DNA of 64,000 nucleotides, from contig NZ_CP046171.1 of NCBI RefSeq assembly GCF_011801125.1, positions 2,170,001-2,234,000 on the forward strand, in the 5' to 3' direction. This DNA comes from Nocardia brasiliensis (lineage in GTDB: Bacteria; Actinomycetota; Actinomycetes; Mycobacteriales; Mycobacteriaceae). Positions 56,649-64,000 of this stretch are shown piece by piece (positions within the stretch are counted from its first letter, which is position 1; every line of letters starts with the position of its first letter). A model generated the notes under the pieces. The model did not search any database, had not been told where the DNA came from, and saw only the letters and a program-made list of their open reading frames with translations. Made by a program: the position numbers and the translations under genes.

Positions 56649-59105
56649 ATGTCCGGAGCGCGGTTGCCGAAGGCTATCGAGGTGGTTGGGGCGCGCACGC
56701 ACAACCTCCGCAATGTCGACGTGAACGTCCCGCTGTGGTCGCTGGTGATGTTGACGGGGTTGTCCGGCTCGGGGAAGTCGTCGTTGGCGATGGGGGTGTT
56801 GTACGGGGAAGGCTCGCGGCGGTACTTGGACGGGTTGTCGGCGTATACGCGGCGGCGGATCGGGCAGGTGGCTCGCCCGGACGTGGATCGGGTCGATTTC
56901 CTGCCGTCGGCACTGGCGTTGCGGCAGCGTCCGCCGGTGCCGGGGCGGCGCAGCACGGTCGGGACGATGACCGAGGTGCTTAACGTGGTTCGGTTGATGT
57001 TCTCCCGGCTGGGCCGGCATGTGTGCCCGAACGGGCATCGGATCGAGCCGAACTTGGCTCGCAGCGCGCAGCTGTGGCTCGACTGCCCGGTGTGCGGCGC
57101 GCATTTCGAACATCCGAGCGCGGAATCGTTCTCGTTCAACACCCTTGGCCGCTGTCCCGGCTGTGACGGTCTCGGGGTGCGCGATGAGATCGACACGGCG
57201 ACACTGATTCCCGATGACAGCCTGACCGTGCTGGAGGGCGCGGTGGCGCCGTGGAATCTGGCGGGCCGCAGCTATATGCCGCAGGTGGCGGCGGATCTCG
57301 GGGTGCGGATCGACGTGCCGGTGGCGGACTTGACCGACGCGGAACGAGCCATTCTGCTCGACGGTCCGCCCGAGCCGCGCGCCGTCACCTTGACGAGCAA
57401 AGCGGGCCGCGCGGTGAGCGCGAACATGACCTACGAAAGTGCCCGTCGCGCAGTGCAGAACGCGGCGACGAAGACCACGAGCGAGACCACCCGGCAGCGA
57501 TTGAGCAGATTCTTCACCACCCATGTCTGTCCGGTCTGCCAGGGCAGCAGGTTGCGGCCCGAGGCGTTGACCACGACCCTGTCGGGCCGTGACATCGCCG
57601 AGGTCAGTGCCGAAAGCCTGGACGCACTGGCGGATTTCGCGACGTCGGTGACGGCGACCCTGCCTGGGGAGATGCGACCCCTGGCGGAGCGGCTCGCCGA
57701 GGAACTGACGGCGGCGGTGGAACCGTTGCGCCGGTTGGGCATCGGATATCTGAGCGTGGACCGAGCCGGGGCGACGTTGTCGACGGGGGAGCGGCAGCGG
57801 ATCGAGTTGTCCTCGACGTTGCAGGCGCGGTCGACCGGCATGCTCTACGTGCTCGACGAACCGTCGGTGGGCCTGCACCCGGCGAACGTGGACGGGCTGC
57901 GTGCGGTGCTGCGTGGCCTTGTCGCGGCGGGCAATTCGGTGGTGGCCGTCGATCACGACGTCGCGCTGCTCCGCGAGGCCGATCATTTGATCGAGATGGG
58001 GCCGGGTGCGGGCAGGCAGGGCGGCACGGTGGTCGCGCAGGGCACGGCTGCGGAGCTGGCGGCCTGCGCGCAGTCGGTGACCGGACCGTACCTTTCCGGC
58101 AGTGCCGGAACACGATTCCGCGACCCGCGCCCGGTCACCGCTGCCGCCTTGGCGATCACCGTCGACGAGCTGTACACCCTCCGCGATGTCGAGGCGCGAA
58201 TCCCGCTGCACTGCTTGACCGTGGTGACCGGCGTTTCGGGATCGGGCAAGACGGCGCTGGTGCTGGACAGTCTCGTCCCCGCGCTCACCGCGGCATCACC
58301 GCCCGCGCATGTGCGCGGGCTCGAGCGCGCGGGCATCCGCACCGTGGTCGAGGTGGACGCGACGCCGATCGGCAACAACTCCCGATCGACCCCGGTCACC
58401 TACAGTGGTGCGCTCGACGCGATCCGGCGCTGGTTCGCCGCGGAATCCGGGCTCAGCGCGGCGCATTTCTCGTACAACACGGCGGCGGGTCAGTGCGCGA
58501 CCTGCCTGGGGCTCGGTGAGTTGGATCTCGACATCCAGTACCTGCCCGACCTCACCGTCAGCTGCCCCGACTGTCACGGGGCTCGGTACAATCCGGAGGT
58601 CCGCGCGGTCACCGTCGACGGACTGACCATCGCCGACGTGCTCTCGCTGACAGTGGCAGAGGCCGTCGAACGGTTTGCCGCACAGCCGAAAATCGTTGCG
58701 CCGCTTCGCTCGGTCCGTGATGTCGGCCTCGGCTACCTGTGCCTCGGTGAGCCGACGCCGAGCCTGTCCGGCGGTGAGGCGCAACGGCTGCGTCTGGCTA
58801 CCGCCTTGCGCGCCGAGCAGACCGACACTTTGTACATCTTCGACGAACCCTCGATCGGGTTGCACCCCAACGACGTTCGCACCCTGCTGGCGGTACTGGA
58901 TCGGCTGATCGACGCGGGCGCAACGGTTCTGCTCATCGATCACGATCTGGATGTGATCGCCAACGCCGACCACATCATCGATCTCGGCCCCGGTGGTGGT
59001 CCGGACGGCGGCCGCATCGTCGCGACGGGCACCCCGGCCGAGGTAGCCGCGGTGGCCGCCAGCCGGACCGGCTACTGGCTCGGACGGCATCTCGCGGGGC
59101 AATGA
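56649..59105 (+). CDS. Class II UvrA-like ABC ATPase
   Basis: This 818-aa protein is shorter than housekeeping UvrA (~950). It has two ABC modules: Walker A GLSGSGKSSL and GVSGSGKTAL, signatures LSTGERQRIEL (Ser-Thr in place of the Gly pair) and LSGGEAQRLRL, and Walker B LYVLDEPSVGLHP and LYIFDEPSIGLHP. The zinc sites are CPVC with CPGC, and CATC with CPDC. Such short UvrA paralogs (UvrA2, DrrC-like) are linked to DNA damage or drug tolerance. An alternative start is GTG 56643. Confidence 0.92.
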   Translation: MSGARLPKAIEVVGARTHNLRNVDVNVPLWSLVMLTGLSGSGKSSLAMGVLYGEGSRRYLDGLSAYTRRRIGQVARPDVDRVDFLPSALALRQRPPVPGRRSTVGTMTEVLNVVRLMFSRLGRHVCPNGHRIEPNLARSAQLWLDCPVCGAHFEHPSAESFSFNTLGRCPGCDGLGVRDEIDTATLIPDDSLTVLEGAVAPWNLAGRSYMPQVAADLGVRIDVPVADLTDAERAILLDGPPEPRAVTLTSKAGRAVSANMTYESARRAVQNAATKTTSETTRQRLSRFFTTHVCPVCQGSRLRPEALTTTLSGRDIAEVSAESLDALADFATSVTATLPGEMRPLAERLAEELTAAVEPLRRLGIGYLSVDRAGATLSTGERQRIELSSTLQARSTGMLYVLDEPSVGLHPANVDGLRAVLRGLVAAGNSVVAVDHDVALLREADHLIEMGPGAGRQGGTVVAQGTAAELAACAQSVTGPYLSGSAGTRFRDPRPVTAAALAITVDELYTLRDVEARIPLHCLTVVTGVSGSGKTALVLDSLVPALTAASPPAHVRGLERAGIRTVVEVDATPIGNNSRSTPVTYSGALDAIRRWFAAESGLSAAHFSYNTAAGQCATCLGLGELDLDIQYLPDLTVSCPDCHGARYNPEVRAVTVDGLTIADVLSLTVAEAVERFAAQPKIVAPLRSVRDVGLGYLCLGEPTPSLSGGEAQRLRLATALRAEQTDTLYIFDEPSIGLHPNDVRTLLAVLDRLIDAGATVLLIDHDLDVIANADHIIDLGPGGGPDGGRIVATGTPAEVAAVAASRTGYWLGRHLAGQ

Positions 59106-59254
59106 TCTCGGCGCTGTGCGCGCGATCGAGTTGCGATCCGCCCGGTGGTGCATGTGGACAGTATTCATCCGGAACTCACCACCTCGCACCGGTCGCTTCC
59201 TACTCTGGTGTCGCTCGGCTCGATCGCTAGAAGTCCATCGGCAGAAGAGGAATC

Positions 59255-60232
59255 ATGAGCCTGATCCGTACCGCCCGAGACGGCGCCGTTCTCACCGTGT
59301 GGCTGGACAACCCGCCTTACAACTTCTTGACCGGCGAAATCATGGCCGAGCTCGCGGCGCTGCTCACCGAGCTCGACAGCGACGCCGAGATTCGTGCCGT
59401 GGTGCTGACCAGTGCGGTCGAGGGCGTGTTCGTCAGCCATTACGACGTGGCCGAGATCCTGGCGGGCGCCGAGGCCGCGCCGGTCACACTCACGCAACGC
59501 ACGGCCTCGGCAGCACTGCACGCGAGTCGTGCCGCCGATCGGATCCCGGGCGGGCAGGCGGTGTTGGCGCGAGCGGGTGCGGGCGGTGTCGCCGACCTGC
59601 GGCAGTACCACGAGGTCTGTCGTCGGATGCGCGACTCGGACAAGGTATTCCTCGCCGCGCTCAACGGACGCACCCTCGGTGGCGGCTGTGAGCTGGCTTT
59701 GTCCTGTGATCTACGGCTGATGGCCGACGGCCCGTTCGAGATCGGCCAGCCGGAGATCCTGGTCGGCATCATCCCCGGCGGTGGCGGCACCCAAATGCTG
59801 ACCAGGGTGCTCGGTGCGGGCCGGGCGATGGAACTGTGCCTGGAGGGCGCGCCCATCACTCCGGCCCGCGCGCTCGAGATCGGCCTGGTACACCGGCTGG
59901 TCGAGCCGTCCGGCCTGCTGGCCGAAGCGCAGGCGAGCGCCGCCCGGCTCGCTCGTCGCGCGCCGGTGGCGGTCGGTGCGCTGAAACGCGCCATCTACGA
60001 GGGTGGTTCGCAGCCGCTGGAAAAGGGGCTGCACTGTGAGCGCGCCGGTTTTCTCGAGGCGAGTTCGACCCCGGCGGCTAAACACGCGATGCAGGTCTAC
60101 CTCGACGAGATCCGCGAGGTGACGGCGGGCGGCCGGGATCTGGCGAGTTTCGTGGCCGAGCGGCTGCCGCGCTGGATCGAGGGCAGCGTGGTCGACTTCA
60201 CGAATTCGGTGGTGAAGCAACAGGATCGATAG
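59255..60232 (+). CDS. Enoyl-CoA hydratase/isomerase family protein
   Basis: This 325-aa crotonase-fold protein contains RTARDGAVLTVWLDNPPYNF, an oxyanion-hole region around ALNGRTLGGGCELALSCDLR and the helix GQPEILVGIIPGGGGTQMLT with the catalytic Glu/Gly positions. An insertion of ~30 residues follows the first oxyanion segment. The substrate is unknown. AAGAGGAA lies before the ATG. Confidence 0.88.
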   Translation: MSLIRTARDGAVLTVWLDNPPYNFLTGEIMAELAALLTELDSDAEIRAVVLTSAVEGVFVSHYDVAEILAGAEAAPVTLTQRTASAALHASRAADRIPGGQAVLARAGAGGVADLRQYHEVCRRMRDSDKVFLAALNGRTLGGGCELALSCDLRLMADGPFEIGQPEILVGIIPGGGGTQMLTRVLGAGRAMELCLEGAPITPARALEIGLVHRLVEPSGLLAEAQASAARLARRAPVAVGALKRAIYEGGSQPLEKGLHCERAGFLEASSTPAAKHAMQVYLDEIREVTAGGRDLASFVAERLPRWIEGSVVDFTNSVVKQQDR

Positions 60233-61412
60233 CTGTACCGCCAGCCCGTACCGGTGGGAGCAATAGGCTCAGCCCGACCGCGGCGAGTGGCACGAAGCAT
60301 AGGGTGGTCAGGACCGCCTGCGGCCCTTGCTGGTCCGCGAGTAGACCGAGCAGCGGCACGAACAGCCCGCCGACGCTCACCGCGAGCCCGAGGGTGACTC
60401 CCGCCGCGGTGCCCGGTCGGCTGGGCAGGTAGTCCTGGCCCAGCTTCACCAGCACCGCGAACGGGATGTTCACGATGACCCCGGTGAGGGCGGCCACGGC
60501 AAGCGCCACTTCGGGGTTCGGCACCAGGCGTAGTGCGGCGATCGCGGGAATCGCCGCGACGCTGCCGATCTGGAGCGTCCGCGTCATACCGATGCGGTCC
60601 GCGATGCGCCCACCGAGCAGCGTGCCCGCGACGCCGCCGATCATGAAGGCGGCCAAGGCGATACCGCCGAGCGTCGGCGAGCTGCCTAGCGCGTTGATCC
60701 AATACAGCGCGAGGAAGGTGTTCAGGCCGAAGGCGGTGACCGAGCGCACCACGGCGACGGCGGTGAGCACGAAGAACGGCCGCCACCGGTCCTGTCCGGA
60801 TGCGGTGACCGAGCCGCGCGCACCAGACGAGCGCCGTAATTGGTAGCGCCACAGCAGGAATCCCGTCAGCACCGCGGGCGGGATGAACAGCGCCGTCGCG
60901 CCGACTCCGCAGGCCACCAACGCCGGCGTCGCCAGCGCGGGCGCGAGAAAGAACCCGACACTGCCCCCTGCCGCGAACAAGCTCATCGCCGAGGCACTGT
61001 CGCCCGCGTCGCGGCGGGCGTCCCGACCCGCCGCGGGATGGAACGCGGCGATGCCGATGCCGGACACCAGCAGCAGCGTCCACACCATCCAGTACGCCGG
61101 CGCCAACCCGGCGAATCCGGCCCCGATACCGGCCAGGGCCAGCCCCGCCGGGGCCAACCACAGCAGCCGCCATCGGTCGGCCAGTATCCCGAGGATCGGC
61201 TGCGGCAGCGAGCTGCCCAACGTCGCGGCGAGCGCGAGACCCGATGCGGCCACATAGCTGTAGTGCCGTTCCAGCACGAAGAACGGGATGCTGGCGGGCA
61301 CGAGGCCCTGGTAGAAGTCGTCGACCGCATGCGCGACCATCCAGTACCGCATCCGTTTCCACGGCGACAGCCGCTCGGTCACCTCGGTCTGTTCGAGCTC
61401 GGCGCTCACCAT
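60198..61412 (-). CDS. MFS exporter (fosmidomycin-resistance/Fsr-like)
   Basis: This ~404-aa protein has about 12 hydrophobic segments. It includes HAVDDFYQGLVPASIPFFVL in helix 1, FHPAAGRDARRD in the first half and GGRIADRIGMTRTLQIGSVA as the A-like motif of the second half, all typical of the Fsr subgroup. It overlaps the end of the crotonase gene by 35 bases on the other strand. A divergent AraC-type regulator lies 77 bp upstream, likely its control gene. Confidence 0.88.
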   Translation of the reverse strand: MVSAELEQTEVTERLSPWKRMRYWMVAHAVDDFYQGLVPASIPFFVLERHYSYVAASGLALAATLGSSLPQPILGILADRWRLLWLAPAGLALAGIGAGFAGLAPAYWMVWTLLLVSGIGIAAFHPAAGRDARRDAGDSASAMSLFAAGGSVGFFLAPALATPALVACGVGATALFIPPAVLTGFLLWRYQLRRSSGARGSVTASGQDRWRPFFVLTAVAVVRSVTAFGLNTFLALYWINALGSSPTLGGIALAAFMIGGVAGTLLGGRIADRIGMTRTLQIGSVAAIPAIAALRLVPNPEVALAVAALTGVIVNIPFAVLVKLGQDYLPSRPGTAAGVTLGLAVSVGGLFVPLLGLLADQQGPQAVLTTLCFVPLAAVGLSLLLPPVRAGGTAIDPVASPPNS

Positions 61413-61489
61413 CGAAGTCCTCCTCATCCGTACCGAACAGCAGCCTATGGACGGAACGGGGTTGCCGACTTCCGATAAAATGCCCAGCT

Positions 61490-62221
61490 GTGTCGATATT
61501 CAGCCAGGATTCGACGGTGGCGAAGACGCTGAGCGGCGGCGCCCGAATCGAGCGGCATCGGCATGACGATCACCAGGTGGTGTATCCGAGTTCGGGGGTG
61601 GCCGAGGTCCGTACCGAGGCGGGGAGCTGGATCGCTCCGGCGGACCGGGCGATCTGGATTCCGGCCGGGTGCGCGCACGAGCATCATTTCTACGGGCCGA
61701 CGCGATTCCACACTGTCGGCTTTCCGTTCGATCTGGCGCCCGACTGGACGACGCCGTCGGTGCTCGCGGCGGTGCCGCTGGTGCGTGAACTCATCATCAC
61801 GTGTTCAACCTCGACCGACCTGCCCGACGCCGAACTCGTTCCGCTGCGCCGAGTACTGCTCGATCAGTTGCGCCGCAGCCCGGAACAGTCGTTGCGGCTA
61901 CCCGCCGCCCGTGACGGGCGACTCCGAAAGGCTTGCGCGCTGGTCGAATCCGATCTGACCGAGGTGTGGACGCTGGCCGAACTCGGTCGCCGGGTCGGTG
62001 CCGCCGAACGCACCTTGACCCGGCTGTTCCGCACCGAACTCGCGATGACCTACCCGCAGTGGCGCACACAGTTACGGCTGCATCACGCGGTGCAGCTGCT
62101 GGCCGAGCGGGTTCCGGTGACCGTCGTCGCGCATCGCTGCGGTTGGTCGTCGGCGAGCGCGTTCATCGAGGTGTATCGGCGTTCGCTCGGCCACACGCCG
62201 GGCGCGTACCGCTCGGATTGA
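61490..62221 (+). CDS. AraC-family transcriptional regulator
   Basis: This 243-aa protein (GTG start) has an N-terminal cupin-like sensor (IERHRHDDHQVVYPSSGVAE, WIPAGCAHEHHFYG) and a C-terminal double HTH (WTLAELGRRVGAAERTLTRL, VTVVAHRCGWSSASAFIEVY, RRSLGHTPGAYR). It is divergent from the MFS exporter and probably regulates it. Confidence 0.9.
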   Translation: MSIFSQDSTVAKTLSGGARIERHRHDDHQVVYPSSGVAEVRTEAGSWIAPADRAIWIPAGCAHEHHFYGPTRFHTVGFPFDLAPDWTTPSVLAAVPLVRELIITCSTSTDLPDAELVPLRRVLLDQLRRSPEQSLRLPAARDGRLRKACALVESDLTEVWTLAELGRRVGAAERTLTRLFRTELAMTYPQWRTQLRLHHAVQLLAERVPVTVVAHRCGWSSASAFIEVYRRSLGHTPGAYRSD

Positions 62222-62227
62222 GCGCGT

Positions 62228-63295
62228 CTACTTCTCGAACTGCGTCCGCTTCCAATCGCCGTACGGTTCGTCGCGCTCGCGGACTGCTTCGCGGAAACCC
62301 GCTGTGGCCGACCGTAATTGGAAGGCATAGCCCTCGCGGGTGTGCCGGGAGATGCCGTCGAAGACCGTGCTGATCATGCCGGAGTTGGCCACGCCCTGGG
62401 CCAGCAGCGCGCTGTTGAGTGCCAGCTTCGCCATGACCAGCTGGTTGATCGGCATCCGCGCGATCCGCTCGAGCAGCGCCTCGGTGCGCGCGTCGAGTTC
62501 GTCGGCCGGCGGCGCCTCGACCGCGAGACCCCACTCCTCGGCCTGCTTGCCGGACAGGCAGTCGCCGGTGAACAACAGCCGCTTCGCGCGCTGGTCGCCG
62601 AGGCGGTGGGCCCACATGCCCGCGGCCGGGATGCCCCAGACCCGGGTGGGTGGGTAGCCGATCTTGGTGTCATCGGCACAGATGATCTGGTCGGCATAGA
62701 GCGCGATGTCGGTGCCGCCCGCGACCGCGAAGCCGTGCAGCTTCGCGACGGTCGGCTTGTTGGCGTACAGCAGGCTGGCGAAGCCGCGGTTGAACCGGCT
62801 CATCATCGCGTAGTCGACCATGGGATCCCATGTGCCCCAAGGGTTATGGTTTCTGGCCTGCACCACGGGATCGAGCACGGTGCCGGTCGGCGAGTCCGCC
62901 GCCTCGGCCGGGCCGAAGGAGTTCTCGGCGAAGATCGACAGGTCGTACCCGCCGCAGAACCCTTTGCCGCGTCCGGACACCACCATCACGTGCACCCGGG
63001 GATCGAGGTCGGCGCGTTCGACCGCGTGCGCCAGCTCGACGGGGGTGTCGGAGGTGATCGCGTTGCCGTGTTCGGGGCGGTTGAACGTGATCCGGGCGAT
63101 CCGGCCGGTGACCTCGTAGGTCAGCGTGCGGTAGGTGGCCTCGGTGGGCGGGAGCGCACGGTCCGACCAGGGGGAGTCGGGAGCCTCGGTCAGGCCCTCG
63201 TACCAGGCGGCCGGGCGGGTACCGGAGTGATCGTCGAAGTCGGGCAACGGATTTCCTGACTGTTTCGGGGTAGATGGCGCGAGCGTACCGCTCAC
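62228..63295 (-). CDS. Crotonase/enoyl-CoA hydratase family protein
   Basis: This 355-aa protein is longer than the usual ~260. A ~55-residue N-terminal extension precedes the crotonase core (GRIARITFNRPEHGNAITSD, VVSGRGKGFCGGYDLS, LHGFAVAGGTDIALYADQII). The conserved PPTRVWGIPAAGMWA replaces the usual catalytic helix. The C-terminus is rich in charged residues (REAVRERDEPYGDWKR). Its stop is seven bases from the convergent AraC gene. Confidence 0.88.
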   Translation of the reverse strand: MSGTLAPSTPKQSGNPLPDFDDHSGTRPAAWYEGLTEAPDSPWSDRALPPTEATYRTLTYEVTGRIARITFNRPEHGNAITSDTPVELAHAVERADLDPRVHVMVVSGRGKGFCGGYDLSIFAENSFGPAEAADSPTGTVLDPVVQARNHNPWGTWDPMVDYAMMSRFNRGFASLLYANKPTVAKLHGFAVAGGTDIALYADQIICADDTKIGYPPTRVWGIPAAGMWAHRLGDQRAKRLLFTGDCLSGKQAEEWGLAVEAPPADELDARTEALLERIARMPINQLVMAKLALNSALLAQGVANSGMISTVFDGISRHTREGYAFQLRSATAGFREAVRERDEPYGDWKRTQFEK

Positions 63296-63371
63296 TCATG
63301 TTACATAGTTGTCTCAACTGGCGATAGACTGTAATACTGACGAGTATTCGGAGCCTGCGAAAGGACCTCCC

Positions 63372-64000
63372 ATGCCAACCCACCTGGTGACCAACCAAGT
63401 ACCCCCACTCGTCGATTACGACGCCGCCGAACAGCCGGTGCTGCTCGAGGCGCTGCGCCGGGCCGGAGCCGACCACGCGCTGGACGAACTGCACGTGATC
63501 GGACGGCTCGCGGGCAGCGCCGAGGCCATCGAACTCGGCGACCTCGCCGAAGCGCACCCGCCCACGTTGCGGACCCACGACCGCTACGGCAATCGCGTAG
63601 ACGAGGTCGTCTACGACCCGAGCTACCACAGGCTGATGGCCCATGCGATCGAATTCGGCCTGCACGGTGCGGTATGGGCCGACTCGCGGCCGCATCCGCA
63701 TCTGACCCGCGCGGCGAAGTTGAGCGTGTGGGGGCCGGTCGATGCCGGGCACGGCTGCCCCATCTCGATGACCTACGCGGTGGTGCCCGCGCTGCGAGCG
63801 GCTCCCGATCTCGCCGCACAGTACGAACCACTGCTGTGCGCAAAGGAATACGACCCCGGTCTGCGTGCCCCGCTGACCAAACGCGGCCTGATCGCGGGCA
63901 TGTCGATGACCGAGAAGCAGGGCGGTTCCGATGTGCGGGCCAACACGAGCGCCGCCACCCCGATGCCCGACGGCACCTACCGGATCACCGGACACAAGTG
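63372..64000 (+). CDS. AidB-like acyl-CoA dehydrogenase, N-terminal part (runs off window)
   Basis: The visible 209 residues begin MPTHLVTNQVPPLVDYDAAE and include HPHLTRAAKLSVWGPVDAGH and MSMTEKQGGSDVRANTSAAT, the flavin-binding strand of the AidB group of acyl-CoA dehydrogenases, which includes a DNA-binding, alkylation-response protein. A GGACCTCC sequence lies before the ATG. The 3' end is outside the window. It is divergent from the crotonase gene. Confidence 0.88.
   Translation, partial: MPTHLVTNQVPPLVDYDAAEQPVLLEALRRAGADHALDELHVIGRLAGSAEAIELGDLAEAHPPTLRTHDRYGNRVDEVVYDPSYHRLMAHAIEFGLHGAVWADSRPHPHLTRAAKLSVWGPVDAGHGCPISMTYAVVPALRAAPDLAAQYEPLLCAKEYDPGLRAPLTKRGLIAGMSMTEKQGGSDVRANTSAATPMPDGTYRITGHK

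Noticed and set aside
55935..58211. 758-aa open frame on the - strand
   Set aside because: Shadow of the UvrA-like gene, which has both ABC modules and zinc sites on the + strand.

Overview
This is high-GC actinobacterial DNA, most likely from Nocardia or a close mycolic-acid-containing relative. The basis is the 16S rRNA sequence, the mpg-tyrS-TPR gene order also known from Mycobacterium tuberculosis (Rv1688, Rv1689, Rv1691), and the WXG100 genes. It contains chromosomal core genes, a complete rRNA operon and one integrated mobile island.

Layout. 1-3.62 kb is chromosome: the 3' end of dnaG, small genes and a membrane-anchored EEP phosphatase/nuclease-like protein. At 3621-3693 lies tRNA-Asn(GTT), followed by a strong terminator. 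A 102-bp near-identical direct repeat (3657-3758 and 36032-36133, two mismatches) bounds an island of about 32.4 kb. It has a tyrosine integrase beside the intact tRNA, an excisionase-like HTH protein and a MobF relaxase gene. The relaxase gene is broken by an insertion sequence, so the element is an integrative mobilizable or conjugative element that is probably crippled. Four copies of one 1271-bp IS3-family element sit inside the island, all in one orientation, and none was seen elsewhere in the window.

The island cargo is dense in conflict and defence genes. In order it carries: a NUDIX/winged-helix regulator; an overlapping pair made of an MTAN-like nucleosidase and a membrane protein, joined by a shared short DHAxVGxQ motif; a decayed XRE-TPR regulator; a compact operon of DUF4254 protein, small membrane protein, radical SAM enzyme and a DnaQ-exonuclease/AAA_28-kinase fusion; a WXG100 pair with an HExxH polymorphic toxin, a candidate immunity protein and a YbaB-like protein; a HerA-NurA-D12 adenine methylase module; a membrane-anchored unknown; and a multi-zinc-ribbon protein ending in a Vsr-like nuclease. 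The best candidates for undescribed systems are the nucleosidase/membrane pair (8.2-10.3 kb) and the radical SAM/exonuclease-kinase operon (13.1-16.4 kb).

36.1-48.3 kb is chromosome again. It begins with an insertion hotspot (IS3 remnant and IS481 transposase beside attR). Then come a PLDc_N protein, a gene with an early amber codon, a TetR/ABC efflux operon, a multicopper oxidase, a flavin oxidoreductase with a SigJ-type ECF sigma factor, a secreted DUF3761 protein, 3-methyladenine glycosylase, DoxX and tyrosyl-tRNA synthetase.

48.3-54.1 kb is the rrn operon (promoter, boxA leader, 16S, boxA spacer, 23S, 5S, terminator) lying between tyrS and its usual neighbour, a TPR protein. Here that TPR protein has a very long RGG-repeat N-terminus. 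The last 8 kb holds a class II UvrA, two crotonase-fold enzymes, an MFS exporter with a divergent AraC regulator, and the start of an AidB-like acyl-CoA dehydrogenase.
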